From positions 62,001-126,000 of the forward strand of contig NZ_JANHDJ010000005.1 of assembly GCF_024494645.1 (NCBI RefSeq): a stretch of 64,000 nt of DNA, read 5' to 3'. Below, one piece after another: positions 8,344-16,383 of the stretch; the first letter of the stretch is position 1, and each line of letters starts with the position of its first letter. The stretch is from Halohasta litorea. Lineage in GTDB: Archaea > Halobacteriota > Halobacteria > Halobacteriales > Haloferacaceae. The notes below the pieces were generated by a model that was given only the letters and a program-made list of their open reading frames with translations, was not told where the DNA came from and made no database searches. Position numbers and translations under genes: made by a program.

Positions 8344-9615
8344 TTACAGTGGGTCGTCGGTCACGACGACGTTGCCACGGTCGGCGCTGTTGTCGTCGAG
8401 GCCGCTGGGTGAGATGTCGAACTCGAAGGCCCCCTTCGGGAGTGCGAGCGTCGAACACGCGTTCGGGATGTCGACGACGCCGCTCTGTCGGCCCTCAACG
8501 GGGACGGTGCCGAGGATGTGGTAGGCCTGCTCGCCGGTGTAGCCGAACTGCTTGAGGTAGTCGATTGCCTGCAGGGAAGCCCGCCGGTAGGCAGTATGCG
8601 AGTCGATGTACTTCTGTTCGCCGTCCTCGGTGACGGAGTAGCCACAGAAGGTGACGTAGTCCTCGAAAGTCGGCCCGCGGTGGCCGGGTTCGAAGATCGG
8701 ATGGTCGACGCCGTGTTTCTCCATCCCGTTTTTCACCACGTCGAACTTCACGTCGGCGTAGCCCGCCATCTCGATCGCCCCACAGAAGGTGATCTCGCCG
8801 TCGCCCTGGGAGGCGTGGAAGTCGCCGAGGGCGAACTTGCCGCCCTCGACGTAGACGGGGAAGTAGACCGTCGAACCGATCGAGAGGTCCTTGATGTCGT
8901 GGTTGCCGCCGTGTTCGCGCGGCGGGACGGTTCGGGCGGCCTCTTCGGCAGCCTTCTCGGCTTCGTCGGGGTCCATCTCGCCCATCATCGCCCCCTCGGC
9001 AGTCGGCGGGTTTGCGACCCCCGGCTCGGCCTCGCCGGTGGGGTGGTTCGGGATCGATTCGGGGTCCTCAGCGTGTTTATCGATCAGTTCCTGCTCGCGG
9101 CTGTTCCACTCCTCCAGTAGTTCCTGGCTCGGCGCACAGCCAGCGAGTCCAGGATGGATCTTGCCCTCGTATCGAACGTCCGGAATGTGTCGGGAAGAGA
9201 CGGTGTAGCCTTCGAGATCCCAGATCGATTTGGCGGCGTGCGGGAAGTGGTCAGTGAGGAAGCCACCGCCGTTCTGTTGGGAGAACGTGCCGGTAAAGCC
9301 GAACTCCGAGCGGTCGTTGAGCGGACCCATATCCAGGAACTCGACTTTGAGGAGGTCGCCCGGCTCCGCGCCGTTGACGTGGACCGGCCCAGCCAGATAG
9401 TGGACCTGACTGAGGTCGACGTCCCTGACGTCGTTGGCGTTGTCGTCGTCGCTGATTTGTCCGCCGGTCCAGTCGAGGGCCTCCAGTCGCATCGTCTCTC
9501 CAGGATCGGCTTCCGCGACGGCCGGTATGTCCGGATGCCAGCGGTTGAACGGCTTGGCGTCGGGCTGTTCGCTCGGCGGGCTGTCGACGTCGACTTCGAA
9601 TGCTATCTCGGGCAT
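8344..9615 (-). CDS. fmdA: Acetamidase/formamidase family protein
   Basis: 423 residues from ATG 9615. The FmdA/AmdA fold is indicated by VHYLAGPVHVNGAEPGDLL, the segment around GHRGPTFEDYVTFCGYSV, and the C-terminal VVDIPNACSTLALP. These zinc-dependent enzymes hydrolyse short amides such as formamide or acetamide to ammonia and the acid. The start is chosen at MPEIAFEVD because the six codons upstream do not match the family opening. A TATA box lies about 37 bases upstream (9652-9659, minus strand). No amide transporter gene is adjacent. Confidence 0.88.
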   Translation of the reverse strand: MPEIAFEVDVDSPPSEQPDAKPFNRWHPDIPAVAEADPGETMRLEALDWTGGQISDDDNANDVRDVDLSQVHYLAGPVHVNGAEPGDLLKVEFLDMGPLNDRSEFGFTGTFSQQNGGGFLTDHFPHAAKSIWDLEGYTVSSRHIPDVRYEGKIHPGLAGCAPSQELLEEWNSREQELIDKHAEDPESIPNHPTGEAEPGVANPPTAEGAMMGEMDPDEAEKAAEEAARTVPPREHGGNHDIKDLSIGSTVYFPVYVEGGKFALGDFHASQGDGEITFCGAIEMAGYADVKFDVVKNGMEKHGVDHPIFEPGHRGPTFEDYVTFCGYSVTEDGEQKYIDSHTAYRRASLQAIDYLKQFGYTGEQAYHILGTVPVEGRQSGVVDIPNACSTLALPKGAFEFDISPSGLDDNSADRGNVVVTDDPL

Positions 9616-9651
9616 TACTACCAACTCACACACAACTGTTCTGGATACTGT

Positions 9652-9659
9652 CTTATAAA
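9652..9659 (-). promoter_or_regulatory. TATA box of the formamidase gene
   Basis: Read on the minus strand the sequence is GTTTATAAG, about 37 bases before the start at 9615. This fits an archaeal promoter with a short leader. The surrounding 9660-9797 stretch is AT-rich and holds no gene I can support. Confidence 0.55.
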
Positions 9660-9797
9660 CACATTTTGCGATTTAAAATAATATCTAGACGAAATTAGGA
9701 CGAATAGCTGGCAAAACAAGGAACGAATCCACAGTATAAACGTGGTATCGGATTCTTCCTCACCCAATCACCAGAGGCAGACCCGTCGAAGTGACTT

Positions 9798-10862
9798 TCA
9801 GTCGAGAGCTGCTTCGATGGCGTTCATTACCCGGTCGACCTTGTCGACTTCTGCGTTATAGCCCATATGCCCAACGCGCAGGATATCGTCGGCGAGATCG
9901 CCGAGACTCGTTGCGAGGACGATATCGTGCTCGGCTTCGACGCGCCGTTGGATTCGTTCGGCCTCGCCAGGGATGTGGAAGGCGGTGACAGTCGGCGAGC
10001 TACGGGCTTGGTCGGGATAGAGATCCAAACCGAGTTCGGCCCCACGCTCGCGGCAGCGCTCGGCGGCCCGCTCGTGGCGGTTATAAACGGCGTCGTTGCC
10101 TTCGTCGACCAGCCGCGAGACGGCGGTGTCGAGAGCGGCGACGTTCGCATCCATATGCGTATACGGGAACCCATCCGACACGTCGCGCCACGGGAGCAAA
10201 TTGGTATATAAGCTGGTCGGTTCGCGGGATTCCATCGCCTCCCACGCCCGGTCGCTGATCGCGACCGTTGTCAGCCCCGGCGGCGCGCTAAAGACCTTCT
10301 GGGAGGCCCCGAGACAGACGTCGATCCGGTCGGTCGGGACTGGTGTGCCACCGAGCGAGGAGACGGCGTCGACGACGCTCAGCACGTCGTACTCGTCGAG
10401 CAGATCCAACACTGGTTCGAGATCGTTGAGCGTTCCGGTAGGGGTCTCACAGTGGACCATCGTCGCCGCGAGGAACTGGTCGTCTGCGGCGGCAGCGTCG
10501 GCGAGCGCGGTTTCGATGGCATCGAGGTCGTAGCCCTCATCGTAGGGCGCGGAGACGAGTTTTGGCTCGCCGTCGTAGGAGTCGACGAAGTCGGCGAACC
10601 CGTCGCCATAGAGGCCGTTCGAAACACAGAGCACGCGGTCGCCCGGCGCGACCAGGGAGGCGATCGCGGCTTCGAGCCCGAGAATTCCCTCACCGCCGGG
10701 GACGATCACGTCGTGGTTCGTGTCGTAGACGGTTTGTAAATTCTTACAGAGTTGGTTGTAGAGATCGGTGAACTCCGATTGGACTGCGGAGTTCGGCTGC
10801 GGCTGCGCCATCGCCTCCCGTACTTCGGGTGGGACCGCGGTCGGCCCCGGTGTGAATAGCAT
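9798..10862 (-). CDS. Class V PLP aminotransferase (alanine/serine-glyoxylate aminotransferase-like)
   Basis: 354 residues. The family opening MLFTPGPTAVPPEVREAM, VDAVSSLGG before the cofactor site, and GASQKVFSAPPGL with the Schiff-base lysine are all present. These soluble enzymes move amino groups between alanine or serine and glyoxylate or pyruvate. In haloarchaea they are annotated as alanine-glyoxylate aminotransferases or phosphoserine-aminotransferase-like. The exact substrate cannot be read from sequence. The next gene upstream on the same strand ends 42 bases away. Confidence 0.85.
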   Translation of the reverse strand: MLFTPGPTAVPPEVREAMAQPQPNSAVQSEFTDLYNQLCKNLQTVYDTNHDVIVPGGEGILGLEAAIASLVAPGDRVLCVSNGLYGDGFADFVDSYDGEPKLVSAPYDEGYDLDAIETALADAAAADDQFLAATMVHCETPTGTLNDLEPVLDLLDEYDVLSVVDAVSSLGGTPVPTDRIDVCLGASQKVFSAPPGLTTVAISDRAWEAMESREPTSLYTNLLPWRDVSDGFPYTHMDANVAALDTAVSRLVDEGNDAVYNRHERAAERCRERGAELGLDLYPDQARSSPTVTAFHIPGEAERIQRRVEAEHDIVLATSLGDLADDILRVGHMGYNAEVDKVDRVMNAIEAALD

Positions 10863-10904
10863 GGAGCGTAGTGGGCGGTCGACCCATTAGCCGGTTGCGG
10901 TCTG

Positions 10905-11684
10905 TTACTCCGGCAGGTCGTCAGGTTCGGTCCACCGATCGTCGGCGTCGACTGCCTCGATGGCGTGGCTGATCTCCTCCTCACTGAAGTCGATCTCGTC
11001 GAGCACCATGCTCAGGCGTTGCCACCGTGCGCTCTGGTCGTCCTCGCCCTCTGGCCCGACGCGTGCGCCACGAGTTTTGAAGAAGCGTTTGCCGCGGCCC
11101 AGCCGCGAGCCCTCGCCGGTGTGGCCGTCGAAAATCGCGTCGTATTGTTCGCCGGGTTCGAGGTCGCCCGCCGGGAAGTTGACCGTGGGATCCTCGTTGT
11201 TCTCCTTTGCCTCGGCTCGCACGTCGGCGACTTTGCGGAAGTACTCGTCGGCGTTAGAGGCTTCACGGGTGGAAGGTGCGCGGGCGGCGGCGAGGGCGGC
11301 ATGGATCGCACAGAGTCGCCCCTTCCAGCCCGCTTCATCCCATCGTTCGGTCGCCAGCTCCTCGTAGCGCTGGATGGTGAGCGCGACCTCGTGGCCTGCT
11401 TGGAGGTCCTCAACGACATAGAGGTTCAGGCGGTCCCAGAGGTTCCAGGCGTACCCCGAGCGGGCGAGTTCCCAGGCGGCCCAGGCGGCGACCTCCTCGT
11501 CGGAGCGGCGGACGGCCTTTTGAAGGAGGCTGGAGACGGCATAGCGGTTGTAGCCGCCGTCGGTCTCGTTTGCCGCCTTGGGGTCGCCGAAGTCGTTGTC
11601 CGTGTCGGCCTCGGGGTCGCGGTCGGTGTCGAGTTCGCCGTCGCTGCCGAAGGTCGCCTGTCGTGGCTCTCGATCCTCGCCCAT
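10905..11684 (-). CDS. Uncharacterised protein resembling the C-terminal domain of RarA/MgsA
   Basis: 259 residues. After an acidic N-terminus (~40 residues), a helical stretch beginning RYAVSSLLQKAVRRSDEEVA resembles the tetramerisation domain of RarA/WRNIP1 AAA+ proteins (helix with RxSDxxAA, then helices with an LY/ED pattern). The later NFPAGDLEPGEQYDAIFDGH recalls the RarA C-terminal segment. The AAA+ ATPase part (Walker A and B) is absent, so if the match is real this is a stand-alone C-terminal domain. The resemblance is by eye and moderate. It may be co-transcribed with the aminotransferase. Confidence 0.5.
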   Translation of the reverse strand: MGEDREPRQATFGSDGELDTDRDPEADTDNDFGDPKAANETDGGYNRYAVSSLLQKAVRRSDEEVAAWAAWELARSGYAWNLWDRLNLYVVEDLQAGHEVALTIQRYEELATERWDEAGWKGRLCAIHAALAAARAPSTREASNADEYFRKVADVRAEAKENNEDPTVNFPAGDLEPGEQYDAIFDGHTGEGSRLGRGKRFFKTRGARVGPEGEDDQSARWQRLSMVLDEIDFSEEEISHAIEAVDADDRWTEPDDLPE

Positions 11685-11762
11685 GGCGGCTGTGGGACCG
11701 GTGGGGGCTAAAGGTCGACGGCTCAGACTGTGGGAGGGCGTGCCGGTGGGCGCGGAAATGAG

Positions 11763-11772
11763 AATTCTTAAA
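11763..11772 (+). promoter_or_regulatory. TATA-like promoter of tRNA-Tyr
   Basis: ATTCTTAAAC lies about 30-38 bases before the mature tRNA 5' end in a GC-rich surround. Position and composition suit the tRNA promoter. Confidence 0.45.
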
Positions 11773-11800
11773 CATGGTTGCGGGTATAGAATGAGGTAGC

Positions 11801-11874
11801 CCGCCCTTAGCTCAGCCTGGTAGAGCAGTCGACTGTAGATCGACTTGTCCCCCGTTCAATTCGGGGAGGGCGGA
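11801..11874 (+). tRNA. trnY: tRNA-Tyr (anticodon GTA)
   Basis: A complete cloverleaf: acceptor CCGCCCT pairs with AGGGCGG (11867-11873), the D stem is GCTC/GAGC, the anticodon stem GTCGA/TCGAC encloses CTGTAGA with anticodon GTA, and the T stem CCCCG/CGGGG encloses TTCAATT. The discriminator base is A. C1-G72 is the archaeal tyrosine identity pair. No intron is seen. CCA is not encoded. A 21-base copy of the 3' end recurs 102 bases downstream. Confidence 0.96.
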
Positions 11875-11976
11875 CTTTTGCTGCGAACAACGTGAGCAGT
11901 CAAAAGTCTCTCCCGACCCGAATTGAGCAGCGAACGAGCGTAGCGAAGTGAGTGAGTTCAATTCGGGGAGGGCGGA
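11854..11976 (+). repeat. Direct repeat of the tRNA-Tyr 3' end (att-like)
   Basis: Positions 11854-11874 (T arm, acceptor and discriminator of tRNA-Tyr) are repeated exactly, 21 of 21 bases, at 11956-11976. The 81 bases between hold no gene. A direct repeat of a tRNA 3' end is the usual scar of tyrosine-recombinase integration, so this may be attL/attR of a lost or collapsed element. The spacer also contains two inverted repeats. Confidence 0.7.
11873..11908 (+). terminator. Hairpin directly 3' of tRNA-Tyr
   Basis: GACTTTTGCTGC (11873-11884) pairs with GCAG-T-CAAAAGTC (11896-11908), giving about 12 pairs with a single-base bulge and an 11-base loop. Its position right after the discriminator suggests a trailer-processing or termination structure. 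A second stem, CCCGAATTGA (11917-11926) with TCAATTCGGG (11958-11967), lies downstream. Confidence 0.45.
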
Positions 11977-11992
11977 GTATTTTAAATATAGT

Positions 11993-12337
11993 TCACTCTG
12001 ACCGCCGACGCCCCCACACGATCTTATCGTTTATAAGCGAAACTCGTAGATCCCGCTCAGCCGCGATCTGACACGACAACCGTGGATACCCGAACCGCTC
12101 GGCAAGCCGATCATGCCAGTGCTCTGGCTCGACAGCTTCGACCAGCCGAACCCCACACGTCGCACACAGCCCGCGGCCGCCGCAGTTGGCTCGGTCGGTC
12201 AGTCTGCTGTACGGCGAAAATCCTGCCTCCAGGAGCACCTCCCGAAGCACACGCCCCCGCTCGACGACGAGTTCGGTTTCGGTTTCGCCGTCGACAACGA
12301 TCACCCGAACCGTCTCGGACCCGTCGGTCTCGCCCAT
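11993..12337 (-). CDS. [2Fe-2S] ferredoxin-like protein
   Basis: 114 residues. The plant-type cluster motif is NCGGRGLCATCG (C-x5-C-x2-C), with the fourth ligand in RLSCQIA. The short size and the basic C-terminal IVWGRRR distinguish it from the larger halophilic ferredoxin that carries the acidic insertion. It probably passes electrons to a soluble oxidoreductase; the partner is not evident. It is divergent from queD, 89 bases away. Confidence 0.85.
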   Translation of the reverse strand: MGETDGSETVRVIVVDGETETELVVERGRVLREVLLEAGFSPYSRLTDRANCGGRGLCATCGVRLVEAVEPEHWHDRLAERFGYPRLSCQIAAERDLRVSLINDKIVWGRRRSE

Positions 12338-12396
12338 ACTGACCGTTCACCGTCGCGAGGGTTGACGCTTTGGCCCTCGACCGCCAGCCAGCGGGA

Positions 12397-12404
12397 TTTA
12401 TATA
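12397..12404 (+). promoter_or_regulatory. TATA box of the queDEC operon
   Basis: TTTATATA ends 22 bases before ATG 12427, so the transcript should be leaderless or nearly so. It is the strongest promoter-like element near the que genes and supports a single operon start. Confidence 0.65.
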
Positions 12405-12426
12405 CTCGACTCGGTAAGCCCACGGT

Positions 12427-12879
12427 ATGCCTCAACGAGCCTCTCAGGAACACTCACTCGTCTCACGGGCAGGCGAGCGGACGATCCACGTCGGCCGCGA
12501 TCGGCCGATCCGGATCAGCTCCGGCCATCGCATTCTCCACCACGACGGCAAGTGTAGCCGCCCACACGGCCACAACTACGAGATTTCGGTGTCGGTCTCC
12601 GGCGAACTCACCGAAGAGGGGTGGGTCGCCGACAAGGGCGACGTGACCGATATTATCGACCGCTGGGATCACCGCTTCCTCCTGGAGGCGGGCGACCCAC
12701 TCATCGAAGCCTTCGAGGACGCTGGCGACGGCGATGCGGTGGTCGTCCTGGAGGCCCCACCCACGGCGGAGGTGATGGCGGTCGTCCTGGAAGCCGAACT
12801 CCGCGCGGAACTCCCCGACACCGTCACCGAGGTCTCGGTCGACGTGAGCGAAACGGCCGAACTCAGCAGTTGCCAGTAA
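12427..12879 (+). CDS. queD: 6-carboxy-5,6,7,8-tetrahydropterin synthase (QueD)
   Basis: 150-residue member of the PTPS/QueD fold. Zinc ligands are visible in SSGHRI and HGHNY; CSRPHGH has the C-x3-HGH spacing of QueD catalytic cysteines. It converts dihydroneopterin triphosphate to carboxytetrahydropterin, the second step toward the deazaguanine core of archaeosine. The stop is one base before the queE start, so the genes are coupled. Leaderless start from the TATA box at 12397. Confidence 0.9.
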   Translation: MPQRASQEHSLVSRAGERTIHVGRDRPIRISSGHRILHHDGKCSRPHGHNYEISVSVSGELTEEGWVADKGDVTDIIDRWDHRFLLEAGDPLIEAFEDAGDGDAVVVLEAPPTAEVMAVVLEAELRAELPDTVTEVSVDVSETAELSSCQ

Positions 12880-12880
12880 G

Positions 12881-13693
12881 ATGCCAGTCAGCTCCGAACC
12901 CAGCGTCGACCAGGACTCGCCACCAGACAGCGACGGGCCCGCCCTGCCGATAAACGAGCTATTTGAGTCCTTGCAGGGCGAGGGCGTCCTCGCGGGTGTG
13001 CCGAGCATCTTCATTCGAACCAGCGGCTGCAACCTCCGGTGTTGGTTCTGCGACTCCTACCACACCTCGTGGGAGCCAACCCACGCCTGGATGGACCTCG
13101 ACGAGATCGTCGACCGCGTTTCGGAGTTCGACGCCGACCACGTCGTGCTCACCGGCGGCGAGCCGCTGATCCACGAGGAGGCGGTCACGCTTATAAATCG
13201 CCTCGCCGACCGCGGCTACCATATCACCGTCGAAACGAACGGGACGATTGCGCCGCCTCCTGGAACCCCGATCGATCTCGCCAGTATCAGCCCGAAACTC
13301 GCCTCCTCGACGCCGACACCGGAGCGACCACCGGCGGGCGGCGACGCTGCTGAAACGGCTGACACAGGCGTCGACGACTGGCAGCAGCGCCACGAGGCCA
13401 ACCGGATCGACCACGAGGCGCTGACCGCGCTCATAGAGCGGTTCGGCTTCCAACTCAAGTTCGTCCTCACGGGACGGGACGACCTCCCGGAAATCGAGGA
13501 TTTGGTTGGCGAGCTTCGCGCCGAAACCGAGACCGAAGTCGCGGATACCGACGTGCTGTTGATGCCGGAGGGACAGACCCGCGAGCAACTGGCCGACACC
13601 CGCCGCGAGGTCGCCGAGGTGGCCATCGAGTCGGGCTACCGCTACACGCCGCGGCTCCACGTCGACCTCTGGAACGACGCCCCCGAAACCTGA
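12881..13693 (+). CDS. queE: 7-carboxy-7-deazaguanine synthase (QueE), radical SAM
   Basis: 270 residues. SGCNLRCWFCDSY supplies the C-x3-C-x2-C ligands of the 4Fe-4S cluster, and VVLTGGEPL is the SAM-binding GGE motif. It contracts carboxytetrahydropterin to CDG. Residues ~145-165 are a poorly conserved, disordered-looking linker. ATG 12881 follows queD directly; queC starts 6 bases after its stop. Confidence 0.92.
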   Translation: MPVSSEPSVDQDSPPDSDGPALPINELFESLQGEGVLAGVPSIFIRTSGCNLRCWFCDSYHTSWEPTHAWMDLDEIVDRVSEFDADHVVLTGGEPLIHEEAVTLINRLADRGYHITVETNGTIAPPPGTPIDLASISPKLASSTPTPERPPAGGDAAETADTGVDDWQQRHEANRIDHEALTALIERFGFQLKFVLTGRDDLPEIEDLVGELRAETETEVADTDVLLMPEGQTREQLADTRREVAEVAIESGYRYTPRLHVDLWNDAPET

Positions 13694-13699
13694 TCAATC

Positions 13700-14452
13700 A
13701 TGCCCGAATCCACACAGAATCCATCGACGACCGACACCACCGACGCACCGACCGGCGACCAGCCGACCAACCGCGCCGTCGTCCTCGTCTCCGGCGGAAT
13801 GGACAGCGCGACGACTGCCTACGAGGCCCGCGAGCGTGGCTACGAACTGTACTTCCTACATACCTCCTACGGCCAGCGCACCGAGACGAAGGAGTACGAC
13901 TGCTCCCGCGAGTTGGCCGAGATCGTCGGCGCGGCCGAGTTCCTCCATATCGAGACCGATCACCTCCAGGAGATCGGCGGCTCGGCGCTGACCGACGACG
14001 AAATCGCGGTCGACGACGCGGATCTCGACAGCGAGGAGATCCCCGACACCTACGTCCCATTCCGCAACGCGAATCTGCTGTCGATGGCCGTCTCATTTGC
14101 CGAAGCCAACGACTGTGAGGCCGTCTTTGTCGGGGCCCACAGCGAGGATTTCTCGGGGTACCCCGACTGTCGACCCGAGTTCTTCGAGGCCTTCGAGACG
14201 ATGGTCGACGTGGGAACCAAACCCGAGACCGACATTTCGATCGAGGTCCCCTTTGTCGAATCGACCAAGACCGAAATCGCCGAGCGCGGCGTCGAACTCG
14301 AGGTGCCGTTCGAACACACCTGGAGCTGTTACCGCGACGAAGAACCGGCCTGCGGCACCTGTGATGCCTGTGCGTTCCGGCTGCAGGCCTTCCAGCGGCT
14401 CGGCGTCCGCGATCCGATCCCGTACGCCGAGCGACCCGAATACACCGACTGA
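13700..14452 (+). CDS. queC: 7-cyano-7-deazaguanine synthase (QueC)
   Basis: 250 residues. VVLVSGGMDSATTAY is the PP-loop ATP pyrophosphatase motif, and the C-terminal CYRDEEPACGTCDAC is the four-cysteine zinc site. It turns CDG into preQ0 with ATP and ammonia, and preQ0 is then placed in tRNA by TgtA (gene at 43418). It has a Thr-rich, probably disordered N-terminus of ~25 residues. Last gene of the que operon. Confidence 0.93.
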   Translation: MPESTQNPSTTDTTDAPTGDQPTNRAVVLVSGGMDSATTAYEARERGYELYFLHTSYGQRTETKEYDCSRELAEIVGAAEFLHIETDHLQEIGGSALTDDEIAVDDADLDSEEIPDTYVPFRNANLLSMAVSFAEANDCEAVFVGAHSEDFSGYPDCRPEFFEAFETMVDVGTKPETDISIEVPFVESTKTEIAERGVELEVPFEHTWSCYRDEEPACGTCDACAFRLQAFQRLGVRDPIPYAERPEYTD

Positions 14453-14543
14453 CTGGCCGACAGCGGGAAAGGTGTCTCTCGGATTAACTTTTGTGTGGAA
14501 ACGGATGCTGTTAAGTGGTCCCCTCTCCGATTCCGGCGTATCA

Positions 14544-15998
14544 ATGAGTGCTGGCGCTATCGGTTCGTCACGATCTACCTATGCGATTCTCGGCTGTGGC
14601 AGCGTCGGCCACGCGGTCGCCGAAGAGTTGGACGAGGAGGGCAACGACGTCCTCATCCTGGACAAGGACGAGAGCCGCGTCGAGGCCCTGCGCGATCAGG
14701 ATCTCAACGCCCAGGTCCAGGACATCAGCGACCCCGACGTCGCCGATGTCGTCGCCGACCGGGATATCATCCTCGTGCTCGCCTCGGACGTCGAGGCCAG
14801 CAAGGCCGCCGTCTCGGCGATCCGCGACCGCGGCAGTAACCAGTACGTTGTCGTTCGGGCCTCCGACCCCGTCACCGAGGAGGAACTCCGGAACCTCGGG
14901 TCGGATGTCGTCGTCAACCCCTCGACGGTGATCGCCGAATCCGCCCTGCGAAGCCTCGAATCCGGCGAACTCCAGTACAAAGCCCGACAGCTCGCCGACA
15001 TCCTCGATACGACCTCGGGCCGACTCGCCATCCTCACACAGGACAACCCCGACCCCGATTCGATCGCCAGCGCCACGGCGCTCCAGGCGATCGCCGAGGA
15101 GTTCGGCGTCGATGCGGACATCCTCTACGACGGCGACATCGGCCACCAGGAGAACCGCGCGTTCGTCAATCTGCTCGGGATCGAACTGCTGGCCCGCGAG
15201 GAGGCCCTCGATATGGGCGAGTACGAACGGTTCGCCCTCGTCGACAACATGAAATCCGACGAGGGGTCGGTGGGGATGGACATCGACATCCTCATCGACC
15301 ACTACGAGCCCGACGAGGAGCTCGACGCCGAGTTCGTCGACATTCGTACGAACGTCTCCTCGACGTCGACGATTCTCACGAAATATCTCCAGGAGTTCGA
15401 CCTCTCGCCGAGCGAGACGGTCGCCACTGCCCTCCTGTATGGGATTCGGGCCGAAACCCTGGACTTCAAGCGAGACACCACCCCTGCCGACCTCACTGCG
15501 GCAGCCTACCTCCACCCGTTCGCCAACCACGATACGCTCGAACAGGTCGAATCGCCCTCGATGTCGCCCGAGACGCTCGACGTCTTGGCCGAAGCCATCC
15601 AGAACCGCGAGGTCCAGGGGAGCCACCTGTTTTCGACCGCGGGCTTCATCCGGGATCGGGATGCCTTGGAGCAGGCCGCCCAGTACCTGCTCGATCTGGA
15701 GGGGATCACGACCAGCGCCGTGTTCGGGATCGTCGACAACGAGATCATCGTTGCCGCCCGCTCCAAAGATATCCGGATCAACATCGGCAGCGTGCTGAAA
15801 AACGGGTTCGACGATATCGGCGAGGTCGTCGGTCACTCCAAACAGGGCAGCGTCGAGGTCGAACTCGGGATCTTCACCGGAATCGAGACCAGCGAGGACA
15901 ACCGGGATACGCTGCTGGGGTTGACCGAGGAGGCGGTTCGCAGAAAACTCTTCGAGGCGATGGGCGTCGAGAGCGGCGAGAGTACGAACGGGTCCTAA
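14544..15998 (+). CDS. DHH-family phosphoesterase with N-terminal TrkA-N (Rossmann) domain
   Basis: 484 residues from ATG 14544 (the frame is open further upstream but overlaps queC). Residues ~12-125 are a TrkA-N nucleotide-binding domain with GCGSVGHAVAEEL. Residues ~150-310 carry the DHH signature: TQDNPDPDSIAS for motif I, then ALVDNMKSDEG and LIDHYEP in place of the canonical DHH. A DHHA1-type C-terminal part follows. Such fusions are common in haloarchaea and are thought to be cyclic-dinucleotide or nanoRNA phosphodiesterases; the substrate is unproven. Its stop overlaps the stop of the convergent PRC-barrel gene. Confidence 0.85.
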   Translation: MSAGAIGSSRSTYAILGCGSVGHAVAEELDEEGNDVLILDKDESRVEALRDQDLNAQVQDISDPDVADVVADRDIILVLASDVEASKAAVSAIRDRGSNQYVVVRASDPVTEEELRNLGSDVVVNPSTVIAESALRSLESGELQYKARQLADILDTTSGRLAILTQDNPDPDSIASATALQAIAEEFGVDADILYDGDIGHQENRAFVNLLGIELLAREEALDMGEYERFALVDNMKSDEGSVGMDIDILIDHYEPDEELDAEFVDIRTNVSSTSTILTKYLQEFDLSPSETVATALLYGIRAETLDFKRDTTPADLTAAAYLHPFANHDTLEQVESPSMSPETLDVLAEAIQNREVQGSHLFSTAGFIRDRDALEQAAQYLLDLEGITTSAVFGIVDNEIIVAARSKDIRINIGSVLKNGFDDIGEVVGHSKQGSVEVELGIFTGIETSEDNRDTLLGLTEEAVRRKLFEAMGVESGESTNGS

Positions 15999-16285
15999 AC
16001 GACTGCCTCTTCGACGTCTTCGGGCTGTTTGAGTCGCTCGATCACGTCGTTGATGAGGATCACGTCGCCGACCGCGCGGACCCACCGATAGGGGATGATC
16101 ACGCCCTCGCCGGGCGAGACGGTCTCGGAAAACAGTTCGCTGTTGAGTTGGCCGACCGCCAATCCGGTGACGGCTTCCTGGTCGAGGTTGAGCTGGACGT
16201 CTTCGACTTCACCGACGAAGACGCCGTTGTTCGAGTAGACTTCGCGTCCGACGAGGGTCGTGATCTCCTGTGGGGTCCCGTCCAT
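15995..16285 (-). CDS. PRC-barrel domain protein, CdpB-like
   Basis: 96 residues forming a single PRC-barrel: LVGREVYSNNGVFVGEVEDV, then VIIPYRWVRAVGDVILINDVIERL. Small stand-alone PRC-barrel proteins of this type in haloarchaea include CdpB1 and CdpB2, which join SepF to CdpA in the division ring. Whether this is a CdpB is inferred from size and the YSNNG and PYRWVRAVGD motifs. It has its own leaderless promoter (TTATTA, near 16308-16314). The gene ends inside the stop of the DHH gene. Confidence 0.8.
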   Translation of the reverse strand: MDGTPQEITTLVGREVYSNNGVFVGEVEDVQLNLDQEAVTGLAVGQLNSELFSETVSPGEGVIIPYRWVRAVGDVILINDVIERLKQPEDVEEAVV

Positions 16286-16383
16286 GCGGCTACGGTTGGG
16301 TGTGTTGATAATAAGTTTTCGTGGTCGACCGCCGCTTGTCTGACAGTTCGGCAGTGGTGTGGGCGGTACGTACCAGTCTCGAC

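Noticed and set aside
14568..16085. A 505-codon open frame on the minus strand
   Set aside because: Antisense to the TrkA-N/DHH gene.
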